Of a stretch of DNA of 64,000 nucleotides, positions 1 to 8,431 are shown in pieces. A program made the position numbers and the translations under genes. The notes under the pieces were generated by a model. That model was given only the letters and a program-made list of their open reading frames with translations. It had not been told where the DNA came from and made no database searches. The stretch comes from SAR202-VII-2 sp965263165. GTDB lineage: Bacteria; Chloroflexota; Dehalococcoidia; Lucifugimonadales; SAR202-VII-2. The stretch spans positions 1,736,001 through 1,800,000 of the forward strand of contig OZ253584.1 of the NCBI GenBank assembly GCA_965263165.1. The letters run 5' to 3'. The first letter of the stretch is position 1; the number at the start of each line of letters is the position of its first letter.

Positions 1-88
1 GCGTACCCTCGCGAGCGCCAATTGACACCCCCACAGGCGGGGCATATGCTGCGAGGCGCAGAACGCTCGAAGCGGCCGGAGGCGCCCC

Positions 89-1177
89 ATGGCCGAGGTT
101 ATCGACGCCGATACGCATATCATCGAGCCACCTGAGATGTGGGACCACCTCGACGAGGAGTTGTACTCCCGTCGGCCTGTGGTGGTCCGCGTTCCCAACG
201 ACACGCTCTACGGGACCACCAACGCCATGTGGCTCATTGACGGCCAGATCTTTCCCAGGCCGGGCGGCAAGGGCGGGTTTCGCATAGCCACGCCGTCGGC
301 TCAGGAGCGTCAGCAGTTGCGGCGGGACGTGGCCCTGGGTTCCCGGGAGTTGACAGACCCGGCCATCAGGGTTGCGGATATGGACAAGGACGACGTGAGC
401 GTCCAAGTCGTTTATCCGACTCTCTTCCTCATCTACGTCACTCCGGACCCTGTGCTGGAAGCTGGTTTGGCCAGGGCATATAACGCGTTTATTGGGGAGG
501 CCTGCGCCGCCACGGACGGCCGCATCCGCTGGGTTGCCGTGCTGCCCTTCAACTCCGTGGACGCCAGCATTGCCGAGATGCACCGCGCCGCGGAGGCGGG
601 GGCTTCAGGCCTGTTCTTCATGGGCATGGCGGGCGAGCGGTCCCTTGCGGACCCGTACATGTTCCCGATCTATGAAGAAGCCGCCAAGCTGGGTATGCCC
701 ATTTGTATTCACATCGGTTCGGGGAATCCCGCGCTGAACAACGTTTTCGACTTTCACCTGAGCGGTGTGTTCGCCAGTAGCTCGTGCCTTCCCATCGTCG
801 GTTTCCGGGACATTGTGCTGAACCGCATACCGGAGCGCTTCCCCGACCTGAAGTTCGGGCTTCTCGAAGCCACCGCGTCCTGGGTGCCCCATTGCTTGTA
901 CACGATGCGGCGTCAGTTCGGCGGTGACGCAGATGGCTGGGGCCCGCGATTGTTCGAAGAGAACCGCATCTACATAGCCTGTGAGGTCGAGGAGGACATT
1001 CCCTACCTGCTGAACTTCATTGGCGAAGACCATCTGATGATGGGCTCCGACTATGCCCACACGGACCCGGCCCGCGAGGCCCAGATGACGGCCAAGATGA
1101 AGGAGCGAACGGACGTGCCTCGCTCGGTCATAGACAAGGCGCTGGGCGCCAACGCCCGGCTGTTCTACAACCTGTAG
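89..1177 (+). CDS. Amidohydrolase-2 family protein
   Basis: A 362-residue protein of the amidohydrolase-2 group, which contains metal-dependent hydrolases and decarboxylases acting on small carboxylates (ACMSD and gamma-resorcylate decarboxylase relatives). The N-terminus has the subfamily signature DADTHIIEP. A mid-protein HIGSG supplies the next metal-site His, and MMGSDYAHTD near residue 320 supplies the C-terminal Asp, so the TIM-barrel metal site looks complete. The start follows a GGAGG at about position 76. Five paralogs of this family lie in the window; this one is not especially close to the others. It is followed after 67 bp by a BNR protein on the same strand. No signal peptide, so cytoplasmic. 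Substrate unknown. Confidence 0.85.
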   Translation: MAEVIDADTHIIEPPEMWDHLDEELYSRRPVVVRVPNDTLYGTTNAMWLIDGQIFPRPGGKGGFRIATPSAQERQQLRRDVALGSRELTDPAIRVADMDKDDVSVQVVYPTLFLIYVTPDPVLEAGLARAYNAFIGEACAATDGRIRWVAVLPFNSVDASIAEMHRAAEAGASGLFFMGMAGERSLADPYMFPIYEEAAKLGMPICIHIGSGNPALNNVFDFHLSGVFASSSCLPIVGFRDIVLNRIPERFPDLKFGLLEATASWVPHCLYTMRRQFGGDADGWGPRLFEENRIYIACEVEEDIPYLLNFIGEDHLMMGSDYAHTDPAREAQMTAKMKERTDVPRSVIDKALGANARLFYNL

Positions 1178-1244
1178 CCCCGCCGGGCCACCCGCTATCG
1201 GTGGCGGCGATGGCGTAAGACGCGCGAGAGTAAGGAGGACTTCC

Positions 1245-2348
1245 ATGTTGGTAGGACTGGCGCCCAACGGACAATCGGAGTACAGGGGCGGTGGTAAGCC
1301 CCGGCAGGTTATGGTGGGCACCCTCGATGGCCTGGTCACGCTGGAACGCGGCGACGGCGGAGCATGGGACGTGGCGGCCCGGTCGCTGGAGGGTTGCCAT
1401 ATCAGTTGCGTCGCGGTCCTGCCGGAGCAGGGCCTTATCTTCGCCGGCCTGCATGGCGACGGACTCTTTGTCAGCGGCGATGGCGGCGCCACGTGGGAGC
1501 GAAAGGTCAACGGCCTGTCGTCCACCCACGTTTTTACGGTGGCCCCGCATGAGGAGGACGGCGAATTGGTGATCTACGCCGGCGTGGAGCCGGCGGCGCT
1601 CTATCGCAGCAGCGATCTCGGCGATTCGTGGGAACAGTTGCCCAGCCTGACGACCGTGCCGGGCAACGACACCTGGACATTTCCCGGCCCGCCGCATCAA
1701 CCCCACGTGAAGCACATCACCTTCGACCCGGATAGCCCGGATTCCATCATTGCCTCGGTGGAGCAGGGCGCACTGCTGCGGAGCGACGACCGGGGCCAGA
1801 CCTGGCGCGAGATCACCGGCTACGACCAGGATGACGACGCAAACTACAAGGACGTGCACCGGGTGGTGCTGCGGCCGTCCAACTCAAAGGAGTGGTTCGT
1901 TCCCGGCGGCGAGGGACTGCATTACACGCCCGATGCGGGCGAGACCTGGGAGCGCATTCCCAAGCCCGGCGCTCACATCGGATACCCGGACGCTTTCCTG
2001 TTCTCTCCCAAGGATGATCGGGTGGCCTTCATAGCCGGTGGCTTCGACTCTCCGGGCCACTGGCGGGAGACCCACACGGCCAACGCCGCCATAGCCAAGA
2101 GCGCCGATGCCGGGCGGACGTGGAAGCTCCTAGAGGAGGGTCTGCCCTCCTACCTGCACGACAACGTTGAGGCCATGACCCTCTACGCCTGGCCCGATGG
2201 CTACAGCATCTTCGCGGGCACCACCGGAGGAGACGTTTTCCTGAGCGAGGACGAGGGTGAGACCTGGGTCCAGATTGGCCGGGGCCTTCCACCGGTGTCC
2301 AAGGTTGGCCACTACCGCCTGCTGGCGCAGGGGGCGTCCACGCACTAG
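1245..2348 (+). CDS. Asp-box (BNR/sialidase-like repeat) beta-propeller protein
   Basis: A 367-residue protein with about six Asp boxes of the form S/T-x-D-x-G-x-T-W. Examples are SGDGGATW, SSDLGDSW, SDDRGQTW, TPDAGETW, SADAGRTW and SEDEGETW, spaced 50-70 residues apart, as in the BNR / VPS10-type propeller fold. The sialidase catalytic Arg triad is not obvious, so an enzymatic role should not be assumed. No signal peptide is visible. The start is well supported by TAAGGAGGA upstream. It ends convergently with a VOC gene inside a perfect inverted repeat. Confidence 0.8.
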   Translation: MLVGLAPNGQSEYRGGGKPRQVMVGTLDGLVTLERGDGGAWDVAARSLEGCHISCVAVLPEQGLIFAGLHGDGLFVSGDGGATWERKVNGLSSTHVFTVAPHEEDGELVIYAGVEPAALYRSSDLGDSWEQLPSLTTVPGNDTWTFPGPPHQPHVKHITFDPDSPDSIIASVEQGALLRSDDRGQTWREITGYDQDDDANYKDVHRVVLRPSNSKEWFVPGGEGLHYTPDAGETWERIPKPGAHIGYPDAFLFSPKDDRVAFIAGGFDSPGHWRETHTANAAIAKSADAGRTWKLLEEGLPSYLHDNVEAMTLYAWPDGYSIFAGTTGGDVFLSEDEGETWVQIGRGLPPVSKVGHYRLLAQGASTH

Positions 2349-2380
2349 GCCCTCAGGCCATGGGTTGAGGGCCTAGTGCG
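2341..2380. terminator. Perfect 15-bp inverted repeat containing the stop codons of two convergent genes
   Basis: Positions 2341-2355 and 2366-2380 are perfect reverse complements around a 10-nt loop. The TAG of the upstream BNR gene (2346-2348) and the TAG of the minus-strand VOC gene (2373-2375) lie at mirror positions in the two stems. As a result both proteins end in Thr-His. No long T tract follows on either strand, so it is a bidirectional terminator or RNA 3'-end stabiliser by inference only. Confidence 0.6.
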
Positions 2381-2738
2381 TTCCTATCTCGATGACGTAG
2401 CCGTCCGGGTCTTTGAGGTAGGCGTACAGAACGCCGCCACCGTGCTCGCCAACGTCCAGGATCTCGGCGCCGAAGGCGCGGGCCTCATCGACTGCGGCGG
2501 CGTGGCCATCGGCGTCAACTGTGAACCCAAAGTGCTGCAGGCCACCCGCGGATGTGTCCAACGGCTCATCGACGCGGCGGAGCGTGAAGATATCGTCGGC
2601 GCCAGGGCTGCCTAGGAAGACCATATCCGGTCCTGCCCTGAATCTTTCCTGCATTCCAAAGAGACCTTTATAGAAGGCCAATGACCGCTCAAGGTCGCTC
2701 ACGGCGATTTGTAGGTGGTTCAGCCTCTGGGTCTTCAT
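2373..2738 (-). CDS. VOC (glyoxalase/bleomycin-resistance/dioxygenase) family protein
   Basis: A single-module VOC protein of 121 residues. The fold's metal-ligand positions are visible: His in NHLQIAVSDL near the N-terminus, His in QHFGFTV near residue 70, and Glu in YVIEIG at the C-terminus. The motif DPDGYVIEI is typical of lactoylglutathione lyase-like and methylmalonyl-CoA epimerase-like members. A single module normally dimerises to form the active sites. Monocistronic, convergent with the BNR gene. The substrate cannot be deduced. Confidence 0.85.
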   Translation of the reverse strand: MKTQRLNHLQIAVSDLERSLAFYKGLFGMQERFRAGPDMVFLGSPGADDIFTLRRVDEPLDTSAGGLQHFGFTVDADGHAAAVDEARAFGAEILDVGEHGGGVLYAYLKDPDGYVIEIGTH

Positions 2739-2939
2739 TGCTTCTCTCCTGGCGCGCGGTTACCGGGATTACCTTCGGCGCCGAGAAGGAGCGGTCGGAC
2801 ACCCTCGCGGCGCCAGTTCAGCCGTGGCGGATTGTTCTGTTCGACTATACGAGCAGCATGGGCAATTCCCGCGCCCGTTTCCATTGCTTCATTGTTTAAT
2901 CCCGCGCTCTTTCCCGTCGGTTCTACCCGGCGACGTCGG

Positions 2940-4697
2940 TTAGGGGGGGTCCTGAAGCCAGACGCGGGCCCAGAAGAAGTATTCGCCGTTGGTGAGGTTG
3001 GGATAGAAGTCTTGCACCCACGGCCAGTGCGCCCAGACTTCGTTGAAAGTTGCGGGCATGAAACGCACGCTCGCTTCCAGCAACGCTTCCTGGATCTTGT
3101 GGATCATCTCACTTCTTCGGTCCGGGTCCATCTCCACTGACTGAAGCTCCAGGTCTCGGTCGAGGATGGTGTTGCTATAGTGATGCGTATTGGCCTGACC
3201 GTTCCCGTGGAGGACCGGGAGCAGGTAGTCGTTGGGGGTGTTCATGGGAGGGTGAGGCCCCAGGAACACCGTGTACTCCCCGCCGAACCAGGCCTGGTCG
3301 CGGAAAGTCACGCGGTCCACGACCTTGATCTGTGGGTCGAAGCCCACGGACGTAAGCTGTCGGACGATGACGCTGGCGTAACGCAGGTATGGCTCGCCAA
3401 AGTCCCCCACGGTCAACTCAAATGCAACCTCCTGGTCGCCTAGGGCGTCGCGGAGCACGCGTTGGGCCTTGCTGGTTTGGGCGAAGAAGGGCGCGAGGGC
3501 CGCATCGTCGGGCAGCCATGAGGCGCTGGCAATGGGCATCCCGAAGCTCACGAACGCTTGGCCCGCCCACACCTCTTCGTTGGCGGACCAGGGGTCAAGG
3601 GCCAGGAACAGCGCCTGCCGCACCGCGGCATTGTCGAAGGGAGCCACCGAGAGGTTGATGGCGAGTTCCACGCCGGTTCCCGCTTGGGGAACCGTGACCA
3701 CGCCGATAGTGGGGTGGTCGGACGCGAGGTCTGCCACTTCCGCGGGCGCCACATGCACGACATCAGCCTCTTTGACTCTGAAGGCGGCCATGCGAGTCTG
3801 GTAGTCGGAGGAGGTCTGGATGACCAGGCGGTCCAGGTAGGGGACGTTCGGCTCATAGTAGTCGGGGTTCCGTATCAGGACGGTGGCGGCAGCATCGTGG
3901 CTCTCCACGATCCAGGGGCCGGTCCCGATGACCGGCGCGTCCGTGAGGTCGCCGTACTGCCGCACAACCTCCGGCGCAACGATCTTGGAGCGGGCGTTGG
4001 CAAGGTTGGTTAGGAAGTCGGCGTCGGGGGCCACGAGGGTGATCTGCAGTTCGTAGTCCCCCAGAACCTCGATCGTATCGACGGCCCTCAGCAGGCCTGC
4101 GTTGGGCCATTCCGGGGTGCGTTGCCGTTCGAGGCTGAACGCCACGTCTTCCGCCGTGAGCTCTCTGCCGTTGACTGGGGGAAGGTCGTGCCACAGGACG
4201 CCCTGCCGAAGCGTGAATACGTAGCTGCCTAGCGTGGGCTGTTTCCAGGACTCGCAGAGGTCGCATTCGACGGCCAGGCTGGGAAGCTCCACGTCTGGCG
4301 GGCCTTGGAAGCGAAGCAGCCGGCTGTATGCCAGGCCGGGTCCCATGCTGTGGAGCGCCGAGGAGAACTCCTGGTGGACGTCGAGGCTGGTTATGGGCTC
4401 CCGGCGGGAGATGGTCAGGTCGCTCCCGCGGACTCCGGGTGGCGTGGGCGTTGGGGCGGGTGTTGCCGTTGGGGCGGGTGTTGCCGTTGGGGCGGGTATT
4501 GCCGTTGGGGCGGGTATTGCCGTTGGGGTGGGCGTTGCCGCTGGGGTGGGCGGTGGGGTTGTGGCCTGTGGAGTAGGAGCGAGCGTCGGTACAGGAGTCG
4601 GCGTTTCGGTGGGCAGGGGTGTGGGTGTGGAGGACTGGCAGGCCAGTAGAAAGAGCAGGGTGGCCGCTACTGCCACCACAAGGGCTTTTGACGGCAT
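2940..4697 (-). CDS. ABC transporter substrate-binding lipoprotein (SBP family 5, peptide/nickel type)
   Basis: A 585-residue family-5 solute-binding protein (DppA/OppA-like). The N-terminus is a lipoprotein signal with an LLAC lipobox, followed by an unusually long Pro/Thr/Ala-rich linker (about residues 22-90) of PTPTA/PAPTA repeats. The mature domain shows family landmarks such as DVAFSLERQRTPEWPN, TGPWIVESHDAAATVLIRNPDYYEP and AVRQALFLALDP. The start is preceded by AGGAGA. No permease or ATPase genes are adjacent, so the transporter partners must be elsewhere. The repeat-rich linker is a likely site for replication slippage. Confidence 0.9.
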   Translation of the reverse strand: MPSKALVVAVAATLLFLLACQSSTPTPLPTETPTPVPTLAPTPQATTPPPTPAATPTPTAIPAPTAIPAPTATPAPTATPAPTPTPPGVRGSDLTISRREPITSLDVHQEFSSALHSMGPGLAYSRLLRFQGPPDVELPSLAVECDLCESWKQPTLGSYVFTLRQGVLWHDLPPVNGRELTAEDVAFSLERQRTPEWPNAGLLRAVDTIEVLGDYELQITLVAPDADFLTNLANARSKIVAPEVVRQYGDLTDAPVIGTGPWIVESHDAAATVLIRNPDYYEPNVPYLDRLVIQTSSDYQTRMAAFRVKEADVVHVAPAEVADLASDHPTIGVVTVPQAGTGVELAINLSVAPFDNAAVRQALFLALDPWSANEEVWAGQAFVSFGMPIASASWLPDDAALAPFFAQTSKAQRVLRDALGDQEVAFELTVGDFGEPYLRYASVIVRQLTSVGFDPQIKVVDRVTFRDQAWFGGEYTVFLGPHPPMNTPNDYLLPVLHGNGQANTHHYSNTILDRDLELQSVEMDPDRRSEMIHKIQEALLEASVRFMPATFNEVWAHWPWVQDFYPNLTNGEYFFWARVWLQDPP

Positions 4698-4808
4698 GGA
4701 ATTCTCCTAGTGGGCTTGCCCGGCTGAGATGCCAAGTCGGCGCCGCTGGTGAAACGGCCCCTATGCTATCATACCGTAGTAGCTCCACACGAGCCATACC
4801 TAGGATTC

Positions 4809-5579
4809 ATGCTCGCCGATTGCCATACACACTTGGACCAGTTTGACGAGGCCGAGACGCCGGAGATCGTGGGGAGGGCGGAGGAGGCGGGGGTGGGGCT
4901 CATCATCATCGCCGGCACGACTCTGGAGTCCTCCAGACGCTGCGTTGCTCTTGCGGAAGCTCATGCGGCCCTCTATGCGGGCGTTGGGGCCCACCCCACA
5001 GACTTATCAGCGCCATTCGACGATGAGACCTATGCGGGGTTCCGGGATCTGGCCCTGTCCAGTCGGAAGGTCGTCGTGGTCAGCGAGATTGGGCTGGACT
5101 ATCTGAAGACCTCCCCGGACAGAAAGATGCAGGACGCCGCTTTCCGGCAGCAGCTCCGGTTGGCCCTGGAGTTGGGCCTTCCGGTCGTGTTCCATTCCAG
5201 GGAGTCCCATGAGGATGTTCTGCGGGTGCTCAGAGAGGAGCGGGTCTGGGACGTTGGCGGCATCTTCCACTACTTCCAGGGCGGCGAGGCAACCGCCAGA
5301 CAGGCCATTGACATGGGGTTGTACGTATCATTGGCCCGGCCGCTGCTCCGTCTGTCCGAGCTTCAGGATGCCGCCCGTGCGATACCGCTGGGCGCCATTG
5401 TCCTGGAGAGCGACTCCTTCCCGCAGCCCTTCAAGAAGTATCGCCACAACTGGACAGAGCCTCGGCACGTGGCCGAGGTGGCGGAGAAGCTGGCCGAGCT
5501 CAAAGGCCTTGACGTAGCAGAGGTGGCGGAGGTAACTACCGCCAACCTCCGCGCCGTCACCAAGGGGCGGATGGGGTAG
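4809..5579 (+). CDS. TatD family metal-dependent hydrolase (DNase)
   Basis: Two-metal hydrolase of the TatD family, 256 residues from the start chosen here. Visible motifs are the N-terminal HxH (DCHTHLDQ), GAHPTD, the bridging-Glu motif SEIGLDY, VFHSRESH and IFHYFQGG. The C-terminal LESDSF replaces the usual ETD-SP motif. An ATG 60 nt upstream is in frame, but it adds residues not seen in the family, and a short purine-rich AGGA lies just before 4809. Family members act as 3'-5' exonucleases or DNases in DNA repair. Monocistronic; divergent from the SBP gene. Confidence 0.85.
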   Translation: MLADCHTHLDQFDEAETPEIVGRAEEAGVGLIIIAGTTLESSRRCVALAEAHAALYAGVGAHPTDLSAPFDDETYAGFRDLALSSRKVVVVSEIGLDYLKTSPDRKMQDAAFRQQLRLALELGLPVVFHSRESHEDVLRVLREERVWDVGGIFHYFQGGEATARQAIDMGLYVSLARPLLRLSELQDAARAIPLGAIVLESDSFPQPFKKYRHNWTEPRHVAEVAEKLAELKGLDVAEVAEVTTANLRAVTKGRMG

Positions 5580-5666
5580 CGCTCCGCCGTTGCGAATGCG
5601 CCCGCGGGTTAAGAGGCCGGGCGCTAGGGGCTCGGCTTCGCCTGATTCGGGCAGGCCAGGTCAGGG

Positions 5667-6095
5667 CTATCCGGCTTGAGTTGCTGGGGCGCGGCGCAGG
5701 CGCGTCCACAAGCGCTCCACGAATGCCCGCAGCCATGGCGCGACGACGGGAGACACCGCAGTGGCCGCCAACTCCTCACCGCGGGCCGTCGGCCCGTGGT
5801 ACGCAATGGCGAACGCGTCGCTGGCGGGTTCGTGGGTCACCGAGGCGACGTAGGGCTGCGTCTCCAACGAGATGAGAACCCGGCGCACGCAAACAGCGTT
5901 GCAGACCAGTCCCTCCACTGCCACGACCGCTCTGCGCCCGCCCTCGCCGTCCACGGGAACGTCCTCGAGCACGTGGGCCTTTGGGCTGACCGCAATGTTC
6001 CTGAACGATGGCAACGTCCCTCCCGAGAATGACGCCCTGAGCCGACAATGATGCCTCGAGTCTATGGCCAGGAGGCCAGCCGCGCAATCGGCCAT
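5667..6095 (-). CDS. Hypothetical protein with a weak HMA-like segment, downstream of recN
   Basis: A 142-residue reading frame starting 31 bp after the recN stop on the same strand, so probably co-transcribed. Residues about 50-95 (VEGLVCNAVCVRRVLI through ASVTHEP and FAIAY) resemble the beta-alpha-beta-beta pattern of heavy-metal-associated domains. However, the cysteines are spaced CxxxC and not CxxC, so metal binding is uncertain. The rest has no recognisable domain. The N-terminal part could begin at a later codon. It could also be a non-coding frame in GC-rich DNA. Confidence 0.45.
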   Translation of the reverse strand: MADCAAGLLAIDSRHHCRLRASFSGGTLPSFRNIAVSPKAHVLEDVPVDGEGGRRAVVAVEGLVCNAVCVRRVLISLETQPYVASVTHEPASDAFAIAYHGPTARGEELAATAVSPVVAPWLRAFVERLWTRLRRAPATQAG

Positions 6096-6126
6096 GTCGT
6101 GGGCCGTGTGGGCGGGGAAGGCCCGG

Positions 6127-7866
6127 TCAGCCCGGCGTTCCGCTGAGGGTCTTCTTCCACTCTGCAGCCTGGCGCAGCATTTCCTCGGCGCTGCGTAGGG
6201 CGGCCTCTGTCTCCGATCCCAGCATCTGGCCGATCTCCTTCACCCGGTCGTTCCCTTCCAATAGGTCTACCGAGGTTGTCGTTCCGTCACCCTCGATATC
6301 CTTCACCACCCTGACGTGCCGGTCGGCGAAGCAGGCGATCTGGGGCAGGTGCGTGACGCATAGGACCTGGCGCCGCCCTGCGATACTCTTGAGCTTCTGC
6401 CCCACAACGCTCCCAATGCGGCCGCCGATGCCCGCGTCCACCTCGTCGAAGACCAGGGTAGGGACTTGGTCCGCGGCGTACAGAATAGATCTGATCGCCA
6501 ACATCAACCGGGCGGCCTCGCCTCCCGAGGCGGTCCGGGCAAGCGGCCGAAGCGGCTCGCCTGGATTCGGGGAAACGAGGAACTCCACCCTGTCCACGCC
6601 CGTGGCGTCGAAGGCCAGGGGGGCGCCGTCTGCGCCGGCGGGCAGGCCGTCGTCCGCCGGGCGTTGCTGGATATCGACCCCGAATCGGGTGCGCTGCATC
6701 GCCAGGTCGGCCAACTGACGCTCGATTGCTGCGGCCATGCGTTGGGCGGCTTCCTGGCGGGCCTGGGACAGGGCATGAGCGGTCTCTCCGGCTTGGACGA
6801 GGAGCGCCTGCTCCTCCTTTTCCAGACGGCGCCGCTGCTCTTCTCCGTGGGTGAGCTGCTCCAGTTCCAGCGACGCCTGCTCCGCAAAGGCGATGACCTC
6901 CGCAAGGGAGTCGCCGTACTTACGTTTCAGGCGGTCGATCTGGTCCAGTCGCTCCTCAATCTGCTGCAAACGCTCCGGATTGTGGTCTATGTTGTCCCGG
7001 TAGGAGCGAAGGCTCTGAGCCAGGTCCTCCGCCTGATACAGGAGACCCTCAGCCGTTTCCCGCGCCGCCGCCAGGGACGGGTCCAACTTCTCGAGTCGGC
7101 CAATGTCCCTTACCACAGCGCCCAGCAGATCGAGGGCAGACCCCTCCCGATCGCGGAGGGCGTCGTAGGCTTCGCTGGCTAGGGAAAGCAGTTGCTCGGC
7201 ATTGTTGGCGAGGTCTCGCTTGGCGGCCAACTGTTCGTCTTCTTCAGGCGACAGACCGGCCGCCTCGATGTCCTGCACCTGATATTGCAGCAGGTCGAGC
7301 CTCTGCGCTCGTTCCCGCTCGCCCTGGACGACGCCGGCTAGGTCTTTGCGAACCTTGCGAAGCCGGTCGGCCAACACTCCCATGCTGGAGCGCAGCTCCG
7401 CGAGTCCTGCGAAGCGGTCCAGGATGTCAAGGTGTTCGCGGACCCTGTACAGCGAAAGAGGCTGGCTCTGGCCGTGGATGTCCGCCAGGCGCTGCCCCAG
7501 GGCTTCAAGCGTCCGAACGGGCGCGATGCGCCCGCCAATCCTGCATAGATTCTTACCCTCAACGTTGATTTCCCTGGCGAGGACGAGCTCATTGTCGCCA
7601 TCGTCGAGGCCGAGCTCCGGAATCTCAGAGGCCAGGCGCTTGCGCAGACCCTCGTCCAACTCCAGGACGCCTTCGACTCTGGCCTGGGCGGCGCCGGAGC
7701 GTACTACGCCGCCATCGGCTCTCCCGCCCACGAGCAGGCTCAGCGCGTCCACGATAATGGACTTGCCGGCCCCGGTCTCCCCTGTGAGGACGGTGAGGCC
7801 GGGGCCAAGCTCCAGGTCAAGGCGCTCGATGGTGGCGAAGTTGGCAATGCTTAACAGTCGCAGCAT
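6127..7866 (-). CDS. recN: DNA repair protein RecN
   Basis: SMC-like ATPase of recombinational double-strand-break repair. The start chosen gives MLRLLSIANFATIERLDLEL, the usual RecN N-terminus, and 579 residues; an in-frame ATG 60 nt upstream adds non-family sequence. Walker A is TGETGAGKS, followed by IVDALSLLVGGRA. A long Leu/Glu/Arg-rich coiled coil spans about residues 150-370. The C-terminal half carries the ABC signature ASGGEAARLMLAI, Walker B TLVFDEVDAGIGG and the VTHLPQIA switch motif. The length matches the family (550-580). Followed by a small gene of unknown function. Confidence 0.95.
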   Translation of the reverse strand: MLRLLSIANFATIERLDLELGPGLTVLTGETGAGKSIIVDALSLLVGGRADGGVVRSGAAQARVEGVLELDEGLRKRLASEIPELGLDDGDNELVLAREINVEGKNLCRIGGRIAPVRTLEALGQRLADIHGQSQPLSLYRVREHLDILDRFAGLAELRSSMGVLADRLRKVRKDLAGVVQGERERAQRLDLLQYQVQDIEAAGLSPEEDEQLAAKRDLANNAEQLLSLASEAYDALRDREGSALDLLGAVVRDIGRLEKLDPSLAAARETAEGLLYQAEDLAQSLRSYRDNIDHNPERLQQIEERLDQIDRLKRKYGDSLAEVIAFAEQASLELEQLTHGEEQRRRLEKEEQALLVQAGETAHALSQARQEAAQRMAAAIERQLADLAMQRTRFGVDIQQRPADDGLPAGADGAPLAFDATGVDRVEFLVSPNPGEPLRPLARTASGGEAARLMLAIRSILYAADQVPTLVFDEVDAGIGGRIGSVVGQKLKSIAGRRQVLCVTHLPQIACFADRHVRVVKDIEGDGTTTSVDLLEGNDRVKEIGQMLGSETEAALRSAEEMLRQAAEWKKTLSGTPG

Positions 7867-8142
7867 GAGCCTGGCAACACCGCGTTGGGCTGCCCCCATA
7901 GTAAATGGGACGAGGTCTTTGGGCAAAGGCGGGCGGCATCAGGACCACGCGGGGAGTACGCATTCTCCCTCAGCAGAGTCTCGGCGGACAGCGAGGGAAT
8001 CTCCGAACAAGCCCCCACCCCCGGCGGAAGACTCTGTCCCTGCCCCTGTACTCGGGGGAAGGCTAGGAAGGGGGTTCTTTCCCTTCCCCTGGTTAGGAAG
8101 CATCCCAACGCGCCAGGTGGGAAAACACCGCCGCCGCCGTTC

Positions 8143-8382
8143 CCCAAGCAGGGTGCAGGGGGCTGCGCCCCCACCGGGAGTACAGCGTGTCCCCCGCAAT
8201 TCCGGGCGAAGGTCTCACCCGTCTCCCAAAGGAGGGTGCAGGGAACCCAATGCTCCGCCGGGGGTACAGGGGGAGTCCCCCTGTTCTGGAAAACGTTGGA
8301 GGGCGGAGCGGGCGGGTTAGCGGCGTAGGCCAAGCCAGACCCTCCGCTCTAGGAGGGTCTGGCCACAACAAGACCATCTGTC
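8143..8382. repeat. R1 GC-rich hairpin repeat, copy a
   Basis: A partial R1 unit (8143-8200) followed by a fuller one (about 8225-8382). Each has a GCAGGGGG...CCCCC hairpin core. The fuller unit also has an ACAGGGGG/CCCCCTGT palindrome and the trailer CTGGAAAACGTTGGAGGGCGG. The same string recurs near 20.0, 35.8 and 36.9 kb. Homology with copy d begins slightly upstream, near 8105. Translated frames are Gly/Pro-rich and not protein-like. It is immediately upstream of R2 copy 1, as copy d is of R2 copy 2. Confidence 0.8.
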
Positions 8383-8402
8383 CAGGAAGTGCCCCCTCCC
8401 TA

Positions 8403-8431
8403 TTGCAAAATCAGAACGAGTGTGCTATAGT
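8403..8431 (+). promoter_or_regulatory. Sigma70-type promoter of R2 copy 1, with ATG at predicted +1
   Basis: TTGCAA (8403-8408), a 17-bp spacer and TATAGT (8426-8431). Six bases after the -10 box comes ATG (8438), so a transcript would start at or next to its first codon. The frame from that ATG encodes MKWAGGPLLFL and stops after 17 codons. The identical arrangement, with TATAAT, is found in R2 copy 2. A 10-bp hairpin (GAAGTGGGCC pairing with GGCCCGCTTC) begins at the ATG and is followed by a pyrimidine-rich TCTCTTCC, so the same segment could attenuate transcription. Confidence 0.6.

Noticed and set aside
1128..1859. Long minus-strand frames opposite the amidohydrolase and BNR genes
   Set aside because: Composition and overlap show them to be shadows of the plus-strand genes, which have ribosome-binding sites and family motifs.
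4440..4640. Long frames of Gly/Val/Ala repeats on the plus strand, and similar ones at 40.2-40.45 kb and 58.8-58.95 kb
   Set aside because: They are the complement of Pro/Thr-rich linkers of real minus-strand secreted proteins; no start signal or domain.
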